From assembly GCF_000372805.1 (NCBI RefSeq), contig NZ_KB889851.1, forward strand, positions 1 to 64,000: a stretch of DNA of 64,000 nucleotides, in the 5' to 3' direction. Positions within the stretch are counted from its first letter, which is position 1; the number at the start of each line of letters is the position of its first letter. The position numbers and the translations under genes are program-made. The notes beneath the pieces were generated by a model. That model did no database searches. It saw only the letters and a program-made list of their open reading frames with translations, and was not told where the DNA came from. Positions 1 through 9,368 of this stretch are shown here, one piece after another. Source of the stretch: Marinobacter gelidimuriae. GTDB taxonomy: Bacteria; Pseudomonadota; Gammaproteobacteria; Pseudomonadales; Oleiphilaceae.

Positions 1-178
1 GTTTTACCTTTCGCCAGCATGATCTGAGTCTTCCAGAGCGCCGAACTGAGGAAGCATTCGGCGGTGGGTCTTAACGACCTGTCACGAACGTAGCGGGTTG
101 GTGTCCGCTTTCCCTGGTCAACCTGGCTTGCAGAATGTTCTCTACAAGCCCCGTCCTTTAGGGCGGGGTAGTTGACTA
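1..178 (+). mobile_element. Right end of an IS200/IS605-family element with omega-RNA-like hairpin
   Basis: The stretch ends with a strong hairpin, CCCCGTCC-TTTA-GGGCGGGG at about 149-168, followed by TAGTTGAC. This layout is typical of the right end of IS200/IS605-type elements carrying tnpB, where the same DNA encodes the 3' scaffold of the guide (omega) RNA. One frame stays open to a stop near 72 and could be the tail of a TnpB-like protein, but too little is present to confirm it. The element end lies directly against the stop codon of the next gene at 179. The left part is outside the window. The family assignment is by pattern only. Confidence 0.5.
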
Positions 179-1186
179 TCACGGCAGGTTTTCGCGCCAG
201 CGTTTGACCTTCACCTGTTTTTTTACGGCTTCCAGAACTTCCTGAATCATCTCGGTCAGCGCCTGGTTGGCCTGGTGCCCCATGGGCGCTGATTCGCTGT
301 TTGGCAACACAGCTGCCACCAAGTCATCAATAAAGGCGTGATTGGCGCTTGAGGCCAGGTCTTCCAGAATTTGATGAACAATGTTAGCGACAACATCCCC
401 CACCGAGTCTTCCAGGGTGCGGGCGATGGTTCCACCAACCACCGGTAACAGCTTCAAACGCGACAGTTCGATGTTTTGCTGCAGAGCGTGGTCAACCCGA
501 GCTTCCAGATAGTTGCGCAGGGCACCGCGATTTGGCACGTAGCTTTCCGCGGCGGCTTTTGCAACCCGGGCAGACAGCCAGTTACTGATCATTTGCCGTC
601 GCGGATACAGCACCTGCTGCTGAATTCGGTTCACCAGCGGAGAACCCCGGCCGGCTTCGTACTGAATGCCACTGACGACTTTTAACACGATACGGTCTGA
701 AAGCTCTTCCATGAACGCTTCGTAATAGAAGTTGATGAACTGATAAGCCCGATACTGGGTAATATCAATGATGCCGTAGCGGTGCAACCGGTGCACAATC
801 GAGATCACTCGCAGCAAGCGTAAAATACGGAAGCCGCCAACCGGTATACAGCCCACCAGGTCGTACCAGTGAATGAATGGGTAGAAGTACCAGCGGCCGT
901 ATTCGCGGGTTTTCACCGCGTGACCCCAGCGGACAAAAAATTCCGTCAGAAAGACGGCTACAAACAGTAGGTCGTAAAAAATAAAGTTTTCGTGAATTGG
1001 CTGATAAGCCGCTTGCAGTGCCGGGAAGATTTCTTTCAAGGTATTTTGAATGGCGACAAAGCTGTAAATCGAATCCCAGATGATGAAGGCCATATTTACC
1101 ATCAACAGGCCCAGCATCAGAAAATCCAGCAGAAACCAGATAAACTCATGGCTGGATCCGAGTTTTTGACGGTTTATATTCAACAT
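179..1186 (-). CDS. Ion transporter with voltage-sensor-like membrane domain
   Basis: A 335-residue protein. The N-terminal half holds several hydrophobic segments (about residues 15-40, 68-85 and 105-125). They are followed by an arginine-rich stretch, RILRLLRVISIVHRLHR, that resembles the S4 segment of voltage-gated cation channels. The C-terminal half is soluble, predicted mostly helical, and carries no recognised catalytic motif. It lacks an obvious pore loop with a TVGYG-type filter, so a classical potassium channel is not supported and ion transporter is the safer name. It is transcribed away from tamA. Its stop codon abuts the end of an IS200/IS605-type element, so the last residues may differ from those of relatives. 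Confidence 0.6.
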   Translation of the reverse strand: MLNINRQKLGSSHEFIWFLLDFLMLGLLMVNMAFIIWDSIYSFVAIQNTLKEIFPALQAAYQPIHENFIFYDLLFVAVFLTEFFVRWGHAVKTREYGRWYFYPFIHWYDLVGCIPVGGFRILRLLRVISIVHRLHRYGIIDITQYRAYQFINFYYEAFMEELSDRIVLKVVSGIQYEAGRGSPLVNRIQQQVLYPRRQMISNWLSARVAKAAAESYVPNRGALRNYLEARVDHALQQNIELSRLKLLPVVGGTIARTLEDSVGDVVANIVHQILEDLASSANHAFIDDLVAAVLPNSESAPMGHQANQALTEMIQEVLEAVKKQVKVKRWRENLP

Positions 1187-1369
1187 AATGAAAGAGGTCC
1201 GGCTGGTAACTTGTGAGCGTTTTAAAGAGGGTTGCCCGCCAAGGTTAGCGCATTTTAGGTGGCTGAACGACTCTTGTCAGCAGTGGGTAAGCTACACTGC
1301 GGCATCTCAAAAAATTCAGGCGCGCCAGGTTGCACAGACTCCCGGCGGCTTAAGAACAGAATTCACTCC

Positions 1370-3157
1370 ATGGCATCACAAACAATTCTGGCCGGCCTGC
1401 GGCGCACCGGGCTTGCAATGCTCGCACTGGTTGGCGTGTCAATGCCAGCTCTGGGCCAGCAGGTGAAAGTACAGGTGCAGGGCGATTATCCGCAATTGCA
1501 GGATAACGCCGAAGCGTTTATTGGCGATGTGGAAGGGCGCAGCGCGAGTAATCTGCGGCGTTATGCCTCTACCGCGGTAAGTCAGGTCAGCGAAGCGCTG
1601 CAGGCACTGGGTTATTACAACCCAGAGATCAGCTGGAAGCTAGAGCCGGGCGATGCCGATGCCGATGCCGACGCTGACGCTGACGCTGACAATCAGCCAC
1701 GCCTGCTTCTAACCATTGTGCCCGGTGAACCGGTGCGAGTAAAAACACGGCAAGTCGATATTAGCGGGCCGGGGGCAGAAGACTCCAAATTTAGTGGCAA
1801 CCTGCCGGCCAAGCCGGCGTTGGGCGACGTGCTCAATCATGGCGATTACGACGCCCTGCGCAATACTTTTCCTACCCGCGCCCGCCGCCGCGGTTATTTT
1901 GACGGCAAACTGACCACCCATGCACTGACCGTAAACCCGCAAATCCTCGAAGCTGACATTGCTCTAGCGTATGACAGCGGTGAGCGCTATCGCCTGGGCG
2001 AGGTTGCCTTTGCCGAAGGCCACTGGTTTGAGTTAGAACTTCTAGACAAGTTTGTCAGTTTTGAGCCGGGCACCCCCTATCACGCCGATGAAATTGCCAA
2101 GCTAAGCAGCGACCTGTCCGCAAGCGGTTATTTTGCCGGGGTTAATATTAACGCCGTGCCAGAGAGTGCGGAAGACGGCGTCATTCCGGTGCAGGTTGAG
2201 CTCACCCGTCGGGAACGTCGCTCGTTGTCTGCCGGCGTGGGTTTTTCGACCGACGTAGGGCCGCGTTTCCGTGGTAACTGGCGCGAGCACTGGGTAAACC
2301 CGCAGGGCCACAGTCGTGGTGCCGACACCGAACTCGCGCAGCTGCGGCAAAGCGTCAGCGCCTGGCATGAAATCCCGCTGGACCCGCCAATGACCGACCG
2401 CCTGCGTTTCGGTGGCGGTTTGCAGCGTGAAGACATCGAAGATGTTCAATCGGAGCTGGCCACCTTGGGTATGCAATGGCAACACCGATTTGAAACCGAC
2501 TGGCTCCAGATTTTATCGCTGCGCTGGGAGGGCGAGCGCTATACCATCGGTAACGATGACGAATCCGATACCAGTAGCCTGCTGTTGCCAGGCGCGGGTT
2601 ATTCCCGGCTGGCTCAAGACTCGGCGCTGGATCCTTCGCAAGGCTACAACCTGCGCTTTGACATCAGCGGTGCCCACAGTGCCTTGCTGTCTACCGCCGA
2701 CATCCTGCACATTAAGGCTTCCGCCAAGGGCCTGACCACCCTGGCGTACAAGCATCGTTTTCTGGCGCGTTTCCAGATCGGCGGGCTAGGCACCAACAGC
2801 TTCACGGATGTGCCACCGTCGTTACGATTTTTTGCCGGTGGTGACCAGAGCGTGCGCGGCTACGGCTATGAAACCCTGTCACCACTAAATGATAGTGGTG
2901 CCACCGAAGGCGGGCGCTACCTGATTGCTGGCAGTGCTGAGTACCAGTACGAGTTTGTAAACAATTGGCGTGCTGTGCTGTTTGTCGACCACGGTAATGC
3001 CGTTAATGATTTGCTTGATCCGCTGGCCACCGGAGCCGGCGTTGGTGTGCGCTGGATAAGTCCGGTAGGGCCGCTGCGGCTGGATCTTGCCAAGGGCCTG
3101 AACCCGGAATTCGGCGGTGACTGGCGCATACACTTTTCCATGGGGCCGGAATTGTGA
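1370..3157 (+). CDS. tamA: Translocation and assembly module outer-membrane protein TamA
   Basis: A 595-residue Omp85-family protein of the outer membrane. With TamB it helps insert autotransporters and other beta-barrel proteins, and it is linked to phospholipid transport. The ATG at 1370 was chosen because it starts a clear signal peptide (GLAMLALVGVSMPALGQ). The longer open frame upstream adds 37 residues that look non-coding. POTRA-like repeats fill roughly residues 25-270, followed by a C-terminal barrel with the conserved FFAGGDQSVRGYGYE motif and a final strand ending in an aromatic-rich segment. An Asp-Ala repeat sits in the first POTRA region. The stop overlaps the tamB start by three bases, so the two genes are translationally coupled. 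Confidence 0.9.
   Translation: MASQTILAGLRRTGLAMLALVGVSMPALGQQVKVQVQGDYPQLQDNAEAFIGDVEGRSASNLRRYASTAVSQVSEALQALGYYNPEISWKLEPGDADADADADADADNQPRLLLTIVPGEPVRVKTRQVDISGPGAEDSKFSGNLPAKPALGDVLNHGDYDALRNTFPTRARRRGYFDGKLTTHALTVNPQILEADIALAYDSGERYRLGEVAFAEGHWFELELLDKFVSFEPGTPYHADEIAKLSSDLSASGYFAGVNINAVPESAEDGVIPVQVELTRRERRSLSAGVGFSTDVGPRFRGNWREHWVNPQGHSRGADTELAQLRQSVSAWHEIPLDPPMTDRLRFGGGLQREDIEDVQSELATLGMQWQHRFETDWLQILSLRWEGERYTIGNDDESDTSSLLLPGAGYSRLAQDSALDPSQGYNLRFDISGAHSALLSTADILHIKASAKGLTTLAYKHRFLARFQIGGLGTNSFTDVPPSLRFFAGGDQSVRGYGYETLSPLNDSGATEGGRYLIAGSAEYQYEFVNNWRAVLFVDHGNAVNDLLDPLATGAGVGVRWISPVGPLRLDLAKGLNPEFGGDWRIHFSMGPEL
1652..1690 (+). repeat. Hexanucleotide microrepeat in tamA (Asp-Ala run)
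   Basis: About six and a half copies of a GATGCC/GACGCT hexamer encode an alternating Asp-Ala run between two POTRA segments. The first copies use GATGCC and the later ones GACGCT, so the run looks like two expansions or one diverging array. Changes in copy number would keep the reading frame. Confidence 0.85.
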
Positions 3158-6100
3158 GTACAGAACAGAATCAAAAACAGCAACAGCCGCCGCCGGCTAA
3201 GTCCGCAGCCACGAAAAAACCGCGGCGCCGTGGCTGGTGGTTCTGGGTGCTTATTGTTACTGCCATCGTACTGCTCTTGCCGCTTTTGCTTTTGACTTTT
3301 ATGCTGCTCGCGCTGCGCTCGGAAACCGGCACGGCTTGGGTTATTGAGCAGATCCCGGGGCTGGAAGTGCAAGCCGGGCAGGGCTCTTTGTTGGACCGCT
3401 GGCAGGCCACATCTTTAAGCTGGCGCGGTTATGGCGTTGATTTGCAATTGCAGGCGCCGGATTTGCAGTGGTCGCCGCAGTGCTTGCTGCAAAAGCGGCT
3501 GTGTGTGGACCATCTACGGGCGCAAACCATAGAGCTGAACCTGCAGCCGTCTGCCGACGAAAACGATGGCGCCAGGTCTGACATTCAACTGCCCGACATC
3601 GGTCTGCCGTTGGGTATTCGCGCAGACCAGATTCGCCTGGGCGAGTTTTTTGTTAACGGCAACAAAATCTGGGACACGGTAGAGCTGGATGCCGGCGGCG
3701 CCGGTGAAAGCTGGCTGATAGACCGGGCGTTTTATCAGCGTGACGACGTTCAGGTAACCGCATCCGGGCGGGTTCAAACCCGTGGTGACTGGCCGGTTGA
3801 CCTGAACCTCAGTGCCGTATTGCCGCCGCCCTCAGGGGATCGCTGGAAAATAGATCTGGCTTTGGCGGGCAGCGTGCGCGACCTGCGCGTTAGCGGTAGC
3901 AGTCAGGGCTACCTCGACGCAATTCTTGAAGGCAGTGTCGAGCCACTGCAGGCAGACCTGCCTGCTAGCCTGAACATTCGTTCCGATACTTTTTTGGCAG
4001 CTCCGTCTTTACCATCAACGCTCACGCTGAACAGCCTGAAACTGGCGTTGCAGGGTTCTTTAGCCGACGGTTTCGAAACCAGCGCCCAGGCTACTTTGCC
4101 CGGCATCACTGGCCCGGTTGAACTTAACCTGGCTGGAAAAGTGACCACCCAGGGCGCCGACAATATTGAGCTGACATTGGCTGCAGACAACGCCGGGCGC
4201 GACGGAACCCTGGCGCTGACCGGCAGCGCAGCCTGGCTGCCTGAGTTGGCCGCCGATGCCAATCTGACCATGAACGCCTTTCCCTGGTACACCTTGCTGC
4301 CCGATATGCAGGAACCTCCGGTCAACATCGATACCTTGAAGCTGCGGGCAAACTGGCAAGACCAACGCTATACCGCCACGTTGGCGGCCACTGCCGGTGA
4401 GGCCAGTCTGGAGTCGCAACTTGAGGGCGATCTGCAGCAACTGACTATTTCCCGCTTACAGGTGCAAACCGGCGCCGGCAACTTAATGGGTAATGCCAAC
4501 GTTGGTCTGGCGCAGCCGCTATCGTGGCAGGCTACGCTGGAGATGCAGAAATTCAACCCGGGTTATTGGGTGCCGCAATTGCAGGCCAGTCTGGATGGCA
4601 GCATCCGTTCCAGTGGCCAGTGGCCAGAATCGGCCAGCATGCCAGAGATGTCCGCAGACGTAGATCTTGCCGGCCTGTGGCGTGGGCAAACCACCCGTAT
4701 AAAGGTTAAAGCCAGTGCCGCAGACGGGCTATGGCAGGTGTCTCAATTAAATGCCGCTATTGGTGACAACACCTTGGCTGGCAAAGGGCAGTGGGGCCAG
4801 CAGTTACAAGCCCAGCTGGACCTGGATTTGCCTGAGCCAGAAGCGATTCTGGAAAGTCTGCGCGGGCAGGCCCGCGCCCGTTTAACGGTAAAAGGCACGG
4901 TGCAGCAGCCCCAGGCAGATATCCGTATTTCAGCAACGGCTTTGGCCTGGGAAGACCAGCTGCAACTCGCGGGCGTGGAACTCAGCGCTAACCTTGATGC
5001 GGCGGGCGCAATCCGCAGCCGGCTTCAAGCCCGAGGCATTGAAGCCGGTGGCCAGACCGTTGAGCAGCTGGACGCAACGCTGGATGGCACGCGCCAGAAA
5101 CATAAGCTGGTTCTGGACATGATTCACCGCGAGGTTGAAGTTCGCCTGGCGCTGGCGGGTGCGGCGGGTGAGCAGTGGCAACAATGGCAAGGCGAGCTCA
5201 GGCGCGGTGAGGTGCTGGTAACCGGGCAGGACCAACGCTGGCAGCTGCGCCAGCCCGCAGCCCTGTTTTTCAAGGCCGCGACAGGAAGCACCGAGCCGCA
5301 ACTAACCTTTGCCGAACATTGCTGGCAGTGGCAACAAAGCGCCTTGTGCGCCGGCGACCAGACCCTGCTGCCGGTGGCAGATGTTGAATACCGCATCATT
5401 AACTTGCCGGCGAAGGCGCTGGCGCCATTGTTGCCGGAAAATCTGCGCTGGCAGGCCAATATCAATGGCAGCATCGATTTTTCCATGGGCGCCGGAGGCC
5501 CCAGCGGCGCGATAGAGCTGGATGCCGGCGCGGGTGACTTCGAAATTCTGCTGGATGGCGACTGGAAAACCTTGCGCCACAGCGCATTGTCTACCCGCTT
5601 AACGTTGCAGCCGTCTGAGGCGCAGTTAATGTTGGCGTTGGCCGGGCCAAAACTGGGATCGCTAAAAGCAGACCTGAGTATTGACCCGGCTGCGTCCGAG
5701 CGCACCCTTAGCGGCGACTTCCAGCTCAGCGGTATGGACATCGCGCTGTTGGGCATTTTCACTGGGCTGGAAGAGGTAGCCGGCCAGATTAACGGCCGGG
5801 GTGAGCTGTCTGGCCCGCTAATGCGGCCCGCGGTGAATGGCGAATTAACTCTGTCTGACGGCCGGGTGATTGACCCACGCCTGCCCCTGGCCATGGAGCA
5901 AATCAACGTCACCGTTGAAATGCTGGGCTACAACGCCAATATTAACGGTTTGATTCGAGCCAATGAGCGCAGCGAACTGGCGCTTCAGGGCGAGCTTGAC
6001 TGGCAAAGCGACCTGCCCAGCGGCAGCGTGTCTTTGCGCGGCGAACGCCTGCCCATCAACATTGAGCCTTACGCCGAGCTGGAAGTAGCGCCGGACTTGA

Positions 6101-6945
6101 CCATCGCCTTTACCCGCGGTGAATTGTCGGTGAACGGCAGCATAGACGTGCCTCGCGGCGCTATCGAAATCCGCGGGCCGCCGCCGCGGGCAGTATCGGT
6201 GTCTGATGACGAAGTGATTGTGGGGGTTGAAAAACCCGAGCCGGTGATTCGCTCGTTGATGATGGACGTGGTGGTGAACGTAGGCAGCCCCGATGATAAG
6301 GTCACGTTTGCGGCGTTCGGCGCTACGGGCGACCTTAGCGGTACCCTGCGGATTGGCAACAATATGGATACCCGCGGTACCTTGCGGCTCAACAACGGTC
6401 GCTTTGAAGCCTATGGCCAGGATTTGACCCTGCGTAAAGCCCGGCTGCTGTTTGTAGGCAACCTGAGTCAGCCTTATCTGGAACTGGAAGCCGTGCGCAC
6501 GGTAGGAACGGTCGTCGCCGGGCTGCGCCTGAAGGGCCCGGTGCAGTCGCCTGAGACCGAAGTGTTCTCCAGCCCGGAGATGCCACAAACCGATGCGCTG
6601 TCGTACCTGATTCTGGGTCGGGCCCCGCAAAGCCAGCAGGACGACGGCCAAATGAGTCGCGCAGCGCTGTCATTGGGTCTGAACCAAGCCAACAAGATAA
6701 CGGGCGCGTTGGGCGCAGAGTTTGGCATTCGTGATTTGACCCTTGAAGCCGAGGGCAGCGGCGACCAGACCGCGGTGGTGGCCAGCGGTTATCTGACCGA
6801 CGAACTCAGCATCCGTTACGGCGTGGGCATTTTTGAGCCGGTGACCACGGTGGCGTTAAGGTACGATTTAGGGCGCTATTTCTATCTCGAGGCCGCCAGT
6901 GGTCTGGCGGCCTCGCTGGACATTTTTTATACCCGAGATTTTTGA
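3154..6945 (+). CDS. tamB: Translocation and assembly module inner-membrane protein TamB
   Basis: A 1263-residue periplasm-spanning protein of the AsmA/TamB superfamily and the partner of TamA. It starts with GTG inside the tamA stop. A lysine/arginine-rich cytoplasmic tail (about residues 20-27) is followed by one membrane anchor (about 30-55). The rest is a long run of beta-strand repeats, and the C-terminal 350 residues match the TamB domain (DUF490) with a terminal segment ending DIFYTRDF. Length is normal for the family. It is the last gene of the tamA-tamB operon and converges on the remnant genes at 6964. Confidence 0.9.
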   Translation: MSTEQNQKQQQPPPAKSAATKKPRRRGWWFWVLIVTAIVLLLPLLLLTFMLLALRSETGTAWVIEQIPGLEVQAGQGSLLDRWQATSLSWRGYGVDLQLQAPDLQWSPQCLLQKRLCVDHLRAQTIELNLQPSADENDGARSDIQLPDIGLPLGIRADQIRLGEFFVNGNKIWDTVELDAGGAGESWLIDRAFYQRDDVQVTASGRVQTRGDWPVDLNLSAVLPPPSGDRWKIDLALAGSVRDLRVSGSSQGYLDAILEGSVEPLQADLPASLNIRSDTFLAAPSLPSTLTLNSLKLALQGSLADGFETSAQATLPGITGPVELNLAGKVTTQGADNIELTLAADNAGRDGTLALTGSAAWLPELAADANLTMNAFPWYTLLPDMQEPPVNIDTLKLRANWQDQRYTATLAATAGEASLESQLEGDLQQLTISRLQVQTGAGNLMGNANVGLAQPLSWQATLEMQKFNPGYWVPQLQASLDGSIRSSGQWPESASMPEMSADVDLAGLWRGQTTRIKVKASAADGLWQVSQLNAAIGDNTLAGKGQWGQQLQAQLDLDLPEPEAILESLRGQARARLTVKGTVQQPQADIRISATALAWEDQLQLAGVELSANLDAAGAIRSRLQARGIEAGGQTVEQLDATLDGTRQKHKLVLDMIHREVEVRLALAGAAGEQWQQWQGELRRGEVLVTGQDQRWQLRQPAALFFKAATGSTEPQLTFAEHCWQWQQSALCAGDQTLLPVADVEYRIINLPAKALAPLLPENLRWQANINGSIDFSMGAGGPSGAIELDAGAGDFEILLDGDWKTLRHSALSTRLTLQPSEAQLMLALAGPKLGSLKADLSIDPAASERTLSGDFQLSGMDIALLGIFTGLEEVAGQINGRGELSGPLMRPAVNGELTLSDGRVIDPRLPLAMEQINVTVEMLGYNANINGLIRANERSELALQGELDWQSDLPSGSVSLRGERLPINIEPYAELEVAPDLTIAFTRGELSVNGSIDVPRGAIEIRGPPPRAVSVSDDEVIVGVEKPEPVIRSLMMDVVVNVGSPDDKVTFAAFGATGDLSGTLRIGNNMDTRGTLRLNNGRFEAYGQDLTLRKARLLFVGNLSQPYLELEAVRTVGTVVAGLRLKGPVQSPETEVFSSPEMPQTDALSYLILGRAPQSQQDDGQMSRAALSLGLNQANKITGALGAEFGIRDLTLEAEGSGDQTAVVASGYLTDELSIRYGVGIFEPVTTVALRYDLGRYFYLEAASGLAASLDIFYTRDF

Positions 6946-6963
6946 AGTATGGTTAACGCACGG

Positions 6964-7536
6964 CTAAGGCTCCGCGTTTAGTCTGGCCATTTTCAGGCGA
7001 CAGGCTTCGTCTACAAAATGGCGGAATATACGGCGGTGGCCGTTGTGGTAAAGCAGATACTCTGGGTGCCATTGCACCCCCATTAGCCACTGGCCACGGG
7101 TATTTTCGATGGCCTGCACGAACAGATCGTTATCCACCGCCACTACGCGCAGGTCTTGCCCCAGTCTTTTAATGGTTTGGCTGTGAATACGATTTGCACC
7201 GATAACCGGCGCCCGCATGATCTGGCTCAGGCGAGTGTGATCCACCACCTTCACGGTTTGCAGGGGCAATAGCAGCGGGCGATGGCGTGTGTTCTGCCGC
7301 AGTGGGGTCACGTTTTGGCACAGGGAGCCGCCGCGATGCACATTAATCAACTGTGCGCCGCGGCAAATTCCCAGCACCGGCAGGTTCAGGGTTTCCGCTT
7401 CTATCAGCAGGCTAACGTTCACCCTGGCACCGGGGCGTATGTAATGGGTGCGCGCACCTTGCATGCGCAGCGCCAGCGTAATCAGCCGCTGGGCCGGTTC
7501 GCGTCGGCGCGGTCCACTGATGCCAATGGTCAGCTC
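6964..7536 (-). pseudogene. Class-I glutamine amidotransferase-like peptidase C26, internally deleted
   Basis: The remnant reads from ELTIGISGP at about 7536 to a stop at 6964. Intact relatives are gamma-glutamyl hydrolases of the PuuD/C26 type, about 230-250 residues long. The nucleophile motif LGICRGAQLINV and the catalytic-His motif GVQWHPEY are present. The middle section that should hold the GGGTDIDP-type motif is missing: the reading passes directly from YIRPGA to NVSLLIEAETLNLPVLGIC around 7415-7440. No good start codon precedes the N-terminal motif, and the upstream side runs into amidoligase sequence in another frame. Genes of this family often lie beside an amidoligase gene. Both genes here are broken, so the product is unlikely to work. 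Confidence 0.7.
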
Positions 7537-7688
7537 GGCCGCGGCGCGCCGTTCAGCAGATTGGCGACTTCGCGCACCAGCGCTTCATAGCTTAAACCCG
7601 AAAGCTCGATTTCTACACCAACCCGGCGCTCTGCTCCGCTGGCAGTGTGGGTTACAGAGGGAATTTTGCAGACGTTCTTTTGCGTCAT
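7530..7688 (-). pseudogene. Amidoligase family protein, N-terminal fragment
   Basis: A 52-codon open frame starts with ATG at 7688 and contains RRVGVEIELSGL, the N-terminal signature of putative amidoligases (ATP-grasp-like, COOH-NH2 ligase fold). Family members are about 300 residues or more, so most of the protein is absent. The frame stops at 7530, where the sequence continues, in a different frame, as a C26 amidotransferase-like protein. The likely reading is a deletion that fused the start of the amidoligase gene to the start of its usual partner gene. Confidence 0.65.
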
Positions 7689-7809
7689 TATTACACCCTT
7701 CACTCAGTTTTCAGCGCTGCAAGCGCGGCCTGTAACGACAGAATTACCATAGCATATTAGGTGCCTGACTCTGGTAACCGAGCAAGTGGGGAAAATGCCA
7801 TAAACAGGG

Positions 7810-7838
7810 TTTACACTGGATAAAACACTGTATATAGT
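7810..7838 (+). promoter_or_regulatory. Sigma-70 promoter of lexA
   Basis: TTTACA at 7810-7815 and TATAGT at 7833-7838 are separated by 17 bases. Each differs from consensus at one position. An SOS box lies just downstream, over the expected transcription start. Confidence 0.65.
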
Positions 7839-7845
7839 CAAACCA

Positions 7846-7861
7846 CTGTATAAACAAACAG
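7846..7861 (+). promoter_or_regulatory. LexA operator (SOS box)
   Basis: CTGTATAAACAAACAG is an exact fit to the gammaproteobacterial CTGT-N8-ACAG consensus. It lies about 30 bases before the lexA start and right after the predicted -10 element. A weaker half-site, CTGT, occurs at 7828-7831. The site implies autoregulation of lexA and DNA-damage induction of lexA-sulA. Confidence 0.85.
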
Positions 7862-7890
7862 GGTATGTTATGACGCAGCGGATCCCAAAT

Positions 7891-8499
7891 ATGAAACTCA
7901 CTGCCAGGCAGTCCCAAGTGCTGGATATCGTCCGCCGCTACCTGGATGAAACCGGGTATCCGCCCACCCGCGCCGAAATTGCAGCTGAGCTGGGTTTCCG
8001 CTCCGCCAATGCGGCAGAAGAGCATTTGCGGGCTTTGGCACGCAAAGGCGCTATTGAAATGGTGCCCGGCGCCAGCCGCGGTATTCGCCTGCCAGAAAGC
8101 GAGCAGGACCTGGGTTTGCCGGTGATTGGCCAAGTGGCAGCCGGTAGCCCGATTCTGGCTCAGGAGCACGTGGAAGACCACTGCACTTTAAAGCCCGGCT
8201 TTTTTTCGCCGGCGGCGGATTACCTGCTGCGAGTGCGTGGTATGAGCATGAAGAATATCGGCATTCTAGACGGTGACTTGCTGGCAGTACACAGCACTCA
8301 GGACGTTCACAACGGCCAGATTGTGGTGGCCAGGGTAGGTGATGAAGTAACCGTGAAGCGCTTCCGTAAAGAAGGTAACAAAGTGTATCTGGTGGCGGAA
8401 AACGATGACTTCGCGCCGATTGAAGTGGATCTGACCGAGCAGGATCTGTTCATTGAAGGGTTGGGCGTTGGCGTTATCCGCCGCTCAGATCTGCACTGA
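7891..8499 (+). CDS. lexA: SOS-response repressor and self-cleaving protease LexA
   Basis: A 202-residue repressor of DNA-damage genes that cuts itself when RecA is activated. The ATG at 7891 was chosen because the family starts MKLT; an in-frame ATG at 7870 would add seven residues. The winged helix-turn-helix covers about residues 1-65. The cleavage site is Ala84-Gly85 (VAAGSP), with catalytic Ser119 (GMSMKNIG) and Lys156 (EVTVKRF), the same numbering as the E. coli enzyme. It is preceded by a consensus SOS box and followed after 42 bases by sulA, probably in one operon. Confidence 0.95.
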   Translation: MKLTARQSQVLDIVRRYLDETGYPPTRAEIAAELGFRSANAAEEHLRALARKGAIEMVPGASRGIRLPESEQDLGLPVIGQVAAGSPILAQEHVEDHCTLKPGFFSPAADYLLRVRGMSMKNIGILDGDLLAVHSTQDVHNGQIVVARVGDEVTVKRFRKEGNKVYLVAENDDFAPIEVDLTEQDLFIEGLGVGVIRRSDLH

Positions 8500-8541
8500 T
8501 CCGTAGCGACAGTAAACCGACACAAAGAAGGGCGGGGAATC

Positions 8542-9006
8542 ATGGAACAACTGAGCTTTAACGGCAATCTTGCATACCAGCAACAGATCGCAGCGCGAGT
8601 GGCAGAGCAGGCGCAGCCTGTGCGAGTTCAGCCCCGGCCAGCCCCGGTGTCTGCTGGTAACGTCACCGAAATCATCTTGCCCCAGGGTCAGGTGGAAAAT
8701 TTTCAGCTGTTACTGCCAATGCTGACCCAGCTGAACCAGGAAAAGCGCTGGTTGGCATGGATTGACCCACCTCAAGAGCTGGTCAGAAAATGGCAAAAAA
8801 TGCACGGTATTATTGCCGGTGAGCTGCTGGTTTTGCGTTCCAGCGCCGAGCATCCGGCGCGCAAGTTGGCAGAGCGGGCGCTCAGGGTGGGCACATGTCA
8901 TGCGGTGGTGTTGTGGACCGAAAAGCTGAACAAAGCGTGTTTCGAGGCACTTCAGGCGGCATCCGCCGCGGGCAATAGCCACGGCGTCGTTTTGCGTCAG
9001 CGTTAA
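8542..9006 (+). CDS. sulA: SOS cell-division inhibitor SulA
   Basis: A 154-residue protein of the SulA family, which blocks FtsZ polymerisation during the SOS response. It follows lexA, as in Pseudomonas. A good ribosome binding site (AAGGGCGGGGAA) precedes the ATG. The region from VTEIILPQGQVENFQLLLPML to WTEKLNKACFEAL matches the RecA-like fold of the family. Induction through the lexA promoter is likely, as no separate SOS box is seen in the 42-base gap. Confidence 0.8.
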   Translation: MEQLSFNGNLAYQQQIAARVAEQAQPVRVQPRPAPVSAGNVTEIILPQGQVENFQLLLPMLTQLNQEKRWLAWIDPPQELVRKWQKMHGIIAGELLVLRSSAEHPARKLAERALRVGTCHAVVLWTEKLNKACFEALQAASAAGNSHGVVLRQR

Positions 9007-9047
9007 TAGAGTCTTACGTCAGCGCTAAATAGAGTTCTGCGCTAGCG

Positions 9048-9320
9048 TTAATGCAGCGTCGGGCTGTGGGGCGCATCAAACCACTCAACGTCGCTGTCGC
9101 TGTCATTGCTATCCCAGTCCAGGTTCTGGGCGCTATCGCCCGCGGCGTCAATGCCTGCCGCAATCATGGCTTTGGCCACTTGCATCTGGCGGTCGTCCAT
9201 CATGTCTTTGGCTTCTTCGGAAAAACTGATACGCACCAATGGCGCGCCGTCGTCGTCAACGCGGCGCAAGGCGTAATCGCCATTGCTGAGTTGAATAATT
9301 TCAAAAAACGATGGTGACAT
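9048..9320 (-). CDS. Small conserved protein of unknown function (next to lexA-sulA)
   Basis: A 90-residue acidic protein without signal peptide or membrane segment. The ATG at 9320 (MSPSFFEII) is preferred over 9344 because the shorter product begins at the conserved-looking part. The core reads NGDYALRRVDDDGAPLVRISFSEEAKD, followed by a helical MQVAKAMIAAGIDAA, then an Asp/Ser-rich tail. A small gene occupies the same position after sulA in Pseudomonas, which supports it being real. It lies tail-to-tail with sulA. Function is unknown. Confidence 0.6.
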   Translation of the reverse strand: MSPSFFEIIQLSNGDYALRRVDDDGAPLVRISFSEEAKDMMDDRQMQVAKAMIAAGIDAAGDSAQNLDWDSNDSDSDVEWFDAPHSPTLH

Positions 9321-9368
9321 GATCCGAACCTTTATGTTCGCCAACGGGAAAGTGTACGCGGGGATGTT

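Noticed and set aside
5124..6651. Two long antisense open frames (262 and 268 codons) across tamB
   Set aside because: They mirror the GC-rich codon structure of tamB and show no protein family features or ribosome binding sites.
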